9,032 nucleotides of DNA, taken from Actinomycetota bacterium (GTDB taxonomy: Bacteria; Actinomycetota; Actinomycetes; Streptosporangiales; Streptosporangiaceae). The position numbers were made by a program, and so were the translations under genes. Below, in pieces: positions 6,194-9,032 of the stretch. The notes under the pieces were generated by a model that saw only the letters and a program-made list of their open reading frames with translations, searched no databases and was not told the origin of the DNA. Positions within the stretch are counted from its first letter, which is position 1. Every line of letters begins with the position of its first letter. Location of the stretch: positions 1 through 9,032 of the forward strand of contig PMOU01000131.1 of NCBI GenBank assembly GCA_003161205.1. Reading direction: 5' to 3'.

Positions 6194-7228
6194 TCATATC
6201 TTCACACGGTCCGGCGGGGGGACGCTGTCCGGTTCGGGCGGCGGCGCCGCGGACCGGGCACTCTGCCGCCGCGCCGCGCCTGCCCGCCGCTGCCGCCACA
6301 CCGCGAACGAGACCGCCGCGATCAGCGCGATGCCGTTGAACATGTCGCTGAGCCACTGGACCGACGTCACGAGCTGCAGGCCCTTGATACCGGTGGCCAG
6401 GACGTAGACGGCGATCACCGTGCCCCACACGTTGAACCGGCCGGGCTGCAGCTGGGTGGAGCCCAGGAACGCTGCCGCGTAGGCCGGCAGCAGCAGGCCC
6501 GTCCCGAACTCGAGCGACGGCCCGGACAGCGAGGCGTAGAGGACGCCCGCGATGCCGCAGACCGTCGACGAGGCGATGAGCGACAGCCAGGTCCACTGGC
6601 CGACCGCGACGCCGGACAGGCGGGCCGCCTCGGCGTTGCCGCCGATCGCGTGCAGGTAGCGCCCGGCGGGCGTATGCGCGAGCAGCCACCAGACAATGAC
6701 CGCCAGCACGATGAGGTACCAGAACACGGCCTGGAATCCGAGCCACTGGACCTGGGCCAGGTTCGTCCAGGCGTTGCTGGTGGGCGGCAGGGGCTGGGAG
6801 TCATTGGACACCACCGTCTGCAGAGCGCCGACGATCGCCGCGACGCCGAGCGTGGCGATGAACGAGTTCACGCCGGCCTTGACCACCAGGAACCCGTTGA
6901 CGATGCCGATGAGCGAACAGCAGGCGACGGACGCCACGATCGCGTACCACATGGGCCAGTGCTCGTTCACCTGGAGCACGCACACGAGGATCGTGGAGAA
7001 GTTGATGGTGGCGCCGATGGACAGGTCGTAGGCGCCGGCGGCGAGGGGGATCAGGACGGCGATGGCCATCATCGCGCCGACCGCCTGCTGGGCCGCGACC
7101 GAGTGCAGGGTGCCCGAGGTCGGGAACAGGTCCGGTTGCCACACCGAGAAAACCACGATGAACGCGGCCCACAGGTACAGCCCGCTGAACCGGTCGAACC
7201 GGAAGCCACCGCGCGGCAGTGTCCTCAT
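6194..7228 (-). CDS. CUT2-type (RbsC-like) ABC transporter permease
   Basis: A 344-residue integral membrane permease of the ribose/galactose (CUT2) importer class. About eight to ten hydrophobic segments lie between residues 17 and 311. Family motifs are clear: AYDLSIGATINFS at 66-78, NSFIATLGVAAIVGALQTVV at 121-140, and the cytoplasmic loop GRYLHAIGGNAEAARLSGV at 189-207, which contacts the ATPase. The frame is open further upstream to 7534, but only as a shadow of the ATPase gene. The true start is the ATG at 7228, which overlaps the ATPase stop as ATGA (7225-7228), has AGAGG close upstream and lies just before the first membrane segment. The C-terminal tail (about 313-344) is unusual: Arg/Ala-rich, then Pro-rich, ending RVKI. 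The substrate may not be a sugar, given the neighbouring CoA ligase, but this is inference. Confidence 0.92.
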   Translation of the reverse strand: MRTLPRGGFRFDRFSGLYLWAAFIVVFSVWQPDLFPTSGTLHSVAAQQAVGAMMAIAVLIPLAAGAYDLSIGATINFSTILVCVLQVNEHWPMWYAIVASVACCSLIGIVNGFLVVKAGVNSFIATLGVAAIVGALQTVVSNDSQPLPPTSNAWTNLAQVQWLGFQAVFWYLIVLAVIVWWLLAHTPAGRYLHAIGGNAEAARLSGVAVGQWTWLSLIASSTVCGIAGVLYASLSGPSLEFGTGLLLPAYAAAFLGSTQLQPGRFNVWGTVIAVYVLATGIKGLQLVTSVQWLSDMFNGIALIAAVSFAVWRQRRAGAARRQSARSAAPPPEPDSVPPPDRVKI

Positions 7229-8820
7229 GCCCTCTGCACCTCTGTCTGCCCCGGCGCCGCCCGCCTGGGCGGCGCCTGCGTGAGCGCGGCGTGCGTGAGC
7301 GCCGCGGCCGTCAGTGCCGCGCCGCTCAGCTCGGCACACGCCCGCCCGCGGGCGAGCACGATCACCCGGTCGCACAGCCCGGCGAGTTCCTCGTTGTCGG
7401 CCGAGCTCACGACCACGCAGGTGCCCTCGCTCGCGGCCACGGCGACGTGGTGGTGCAGGAGTGCCTTGGCCGCGATGTCGACGCCCTGCGTGGGCTCCTC
7501 GAGCAGCAGCACCTTCGGCGTCCGGCACAGCCATTTGGCCAGCAGCACTTTCTGCTGGTTGCCGCCGCTGAACGTGCCGAGGATGCGCTCGGTCCCGCCG
7601 GGCGGGCGGATGTCTAGCCGGGCGAACCAGCGCGCCGCCGCGGCCCGTTCGCGTCCCTGCCGCAGCACGGGGAAGCGCCAGAACTCGCGCAGCTGGGTCA
7701 GGCTGAGATTCTCGCGGGCCGGCAGGCTCATTACCCCGCCCTTGTCCTTGCGGTCGGGGGGAAGGTAGGCGACGCCGAGCTTCATCGCGCGCCGGGGGCT
7801 GGCGCCGGCGAGCAGCTCGCCGTCCACAGCGACGGTCCCGGCGTCGCGCGCGGTGGCCCCGAAGACCGCGGCGAGCACGTTGTCCCGGCCCGAACCGGTG
7901 ATCCCCGCGATGCCGACGATCTCCCCGGCGCGTGCCTGCAGGGTCAGGCTCGCCAGCGGCCCCCGCGACAAGCCGGTGACCGTCAGCACCAGCCGACCGC
8001 CCGGCACCCCGGGCGGGACGGGCGGCGGGGGCGTGATCTGCTTGCCCACGATCAGCTCGGCCAGCGCGTGGTGGCTGAGCGCAGACGGTGCCCGGGTCGC
8101 CACCGCAACGCCATCGCGGAGCACCGTGACGCGGTCGCCCAGGTCGAAGATTTCCCGCAGGTGGTGGCTCACGTAGAGCACGCCGATGCCCCGCGTCGCC
8201 ACCGCGCGCACCATGGCGTGCAACTGCGCCACCTGCGGCGACGGCAGGGCAGCCGTCGGCTCGTCGAGGACCAGCAAGACAGCCTGGCCGTGGGCGTCAT
8301 CGCGCAACGCCCGCGCGAGCGCCACGCCGGCCTTGGCGGCGGGGCTCAGTTCTCCGACGAGGTCGCCCGGGCAGACATCGAGCTCCAGCAACTCCAGTGC
8401 GCGGCTGACCTCGGCGTGCCACGCCCGCGCCCGGATGGTCCCCAGCCGTACCGGGTAGCCGACGCCCAGCGTGAGATTGTCGGCCACCGAGAGGGAATCC
8501 ACCAGCCCGAGGTCCTGGTGCACGAACCGGCACCCGGCCCGGTGCGAGGCCGCCGGGCTGCCGGGCGGCAGCGGCGTGCCGCCCACCCGGATCCCGGAGC
8601 CGGGATCGGGAACGTGATACCCGGACAGGACCTTGATCAGCGTGGACTTGCCGGAGCCGTTCTCCCCGACCAGCGCGTGCACCTCGCCAGCGCGGACGTC
8701 CAGGTTGACCGAGCGCAGGGCCGGGGTCCCGGCAAAGGTCTTGGACAGCTGGCTGATGGCCAGCGCGGCTGGGCCGCCCTGGCCATCGGCGCGGGTCAGG
8801 CTGCTCAACCGACGTGCCAC
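7225..8820 (-). CDS. CUT2-type ABC transporter ATP-binding protein (RbsA/MglA-like, two ABC domains)
   Basis: A 531-residue tandem ATPase. Domain 1 (about 18-258) has Walker A GENGSGKST at 52-60, Q-loop HQD at 101-103, Walker B VLLVLDEPT at 181-189 and switch SHH at 218-220; its signature, LSPAAKAGV at 158-166, is degenerate. Domain 2 (about 277-498) has an atypical Walker A without lysine (GITGSGRDN at 306-314, normal for this family), a canonical signature FSGGNQQ at 417-423 and Walker B VLLLEEPT at 437-444. The linker 263-274 is Pro-rich. A C-terminal extension contains three tandem AALTX units. The start is GTG at 8820, overlapping the binding-protein gene by 16 nt with only a weak Shine-Dalgarno; a TTG at 8808 that overlaps that gene's stop is an alternative. 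It powers the permease encoded next. Confidence 0.93.
   Translation of the reverse strand: MARRLSSLTRADGQGGPAALAISQLSKTFAGTPALRSVNLDVRAGEVHALVGENGSGKSTLIKVLSGYHVPDPGSGIRVGGTPLPPGSPAASHRAGCRFVHQDLGLVDSLSVADNLTLGVGYPVRLGTIRARAWHAEVSRALELLELDVCPGDLVGELSPAAKAGVALARALRDDAHGQAVLLVLDEPTAALPSPQVAQLHAMVRAVATRGIGVLYVSHHLREIFDLGDRVTVLRDGVAVATRAPSALSHHALAELIVGKQITPPPPVPPGVPGGRLVLTVTGLSRGPLASLTLQARAGEIVGIAGITGSGRDNVLAAVFGATARDAGTVAVDGELLAGASPRRAMKLGVAYLPPDRKDKGGVMSLPARENLSLTQLREFWRFPVLRQGRERAAAARWFARLDIRPPGGTERILGTFSGGNQQKVLLAKWLCRTPKVLLLEEPTQGVDIAAKALLHHHVAVAASEGTCVVVSSADNEELAGLCDRVIVLARGRACAELSGAALTAAALTHAALTQAPPRRAAPGQTEVQRA
7276..7320 (-). repeat. Three 15-nt tandem repeats in the ATPase C-terminus
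   Basis: Residues 501-515 of the ATPase read AALTA, AALTH, AALTQ: three tandem five-residue units encoded by three 15-nt units. At the DNA level an 11-nt sequence, TGCGTGAGCGC, recurs exactly 15 nt apart (7277-7287 and 7292-7302). The repeat lies beyond the conserved second ABC domain, so it is probably slippage-derived tail sequence rather than catalytic. Confidence 0.7.
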
Positions 8821-9032
8821 AGCTTCTGGAACAGTGCCGGGTATCCGGCCGGCACCAGGGCCGAGTCGGTCGCCGGGCCGATCGTCGCCTTGGTCAGGAT
8901 CTGCTGCGGCATCCCGCCGTCGTCGACCGTGAAGGTCATCCCCGCCTCGTGCCGCAGCAGCACGTCCATGATCTGCCAGCCGCAGTACACCAGGTCGTTC
9001 TGCATGACGGCCGCCTCCGTGCCGTCCCGGAC
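8805..9032 (-). CDS. C-terminal part of a CUT2-type solute-binding protein
   Basis: The frame is open from the right window edge to the TGA at 8805-8807, giving the last 75 residues. The protein begins upstream, outside the window, so its signal peptide and lipobox cannot be seen. The visible part fits the C-terminal lobe of a periplasmic-binding-protein type I fold: VRDGTEAAVMQNDLVYCGWQIMDVLLRHEAG resembles the 'one-turn then genome-wide helix' segment found near the end of RbsB-like proteins. The assignment rests mainly on position, directly ahead of and overlapping (16 nt) a CUT2 ATPase gene and followed by its permease. Outside the cell, tethered or free, it would capture the substrate and deliver it to the permease. 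The fragment is too short to predict the ligand. Confidence 0.75.
   Translation of the reverse strand, partial: VRDGTEAAVMQNDLVYCGWQIMDVLLRHEAGMTFTVDDGGMPQQILTKATIGPATDSALVPAGYPALFQKLWHVG

Noticed and set aside
7229..7534. N-terminal extension of the permease frame to 7534
   Set aside because: The extra 102 residues are low-complexity Arg/Gly/Ala sequence overlapping the ATPase domain-2 coding region. The ATG at 7228 has ATGA coupling and starts just before the first membrane segment.
6650..7768. Long plus-strand open frame (372 codons) opposite the permease and ATPase genes
   Set aside because: It runs antisense across two well-supported genes with an Asp/Gly/His- and Arg/Ser-rich low-complexity translation, a compositional shadow.

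Overview
The window is high-GC DNA (GC at most third codon positions, GTG starts next to ATG) typical of an Actinomycetota chromosome. The protein families point the same way: a CE1758/CE1759-type luciferase-like monooxygenase plus FMN reductase pair, DUF3237, and a CUT2-type ABC importer. The genus cannot be fixed from sequence alone. I see no insertion sequence, CRISPR array, tRNA or rRNA gene, or phage gene.

Layout. All complete genes lie on the minus strand; only a 45-residue gene tail at the extreme left (1-140) is on the plus strand. Read in the direction of transcription (right to left) there are three blocks. (1) 9032-6194: the C-terminus of a periplasmic-binding-protein-like solute-binding protein, a two-domain RbsA/MglA-type ATPase and an RbsC-type permease, with overlapping ends, followed after 48 nt by a TetR-family regulator (6145-5522). 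(2) An AT-rich promoter/operator region (about 5405-5445), then an AMP-forming acyl-CoA ligase (5370-3826) and a DUF3237 protein (3762-3328). (3) A 329-nt non-coding stretch holding a possible terminator and a second promoter, then a three-gene flavin operon: CE1758-type LLM monooxygenase (2998-1874), CE1759-type FMN reductase (1877-1236, ATGA overlap) and a second LLM oxidoreductase resembling the 2I7G family (1215-163).

How the parts may work together (inference). The set looks like an uptake-and-catabolism module. A CUT2-type importer brings in a small molecule, the TetR protein senses it or its CoA derivative, the ligase activates a carboxylate as a CoA thioester, and the FMN reductase supplies FMNH2 to one or both LLM monooxygenases for oxygenation. 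DUF3237 is a conserved protein of unknown role. The substrate cannot be deduced from the sequence. The best sequence-level support for a regulated unit is an imperfect 20-bp inverted repeat lying within the -35/-10 spacer of a good promoter just upstream of the ligase.
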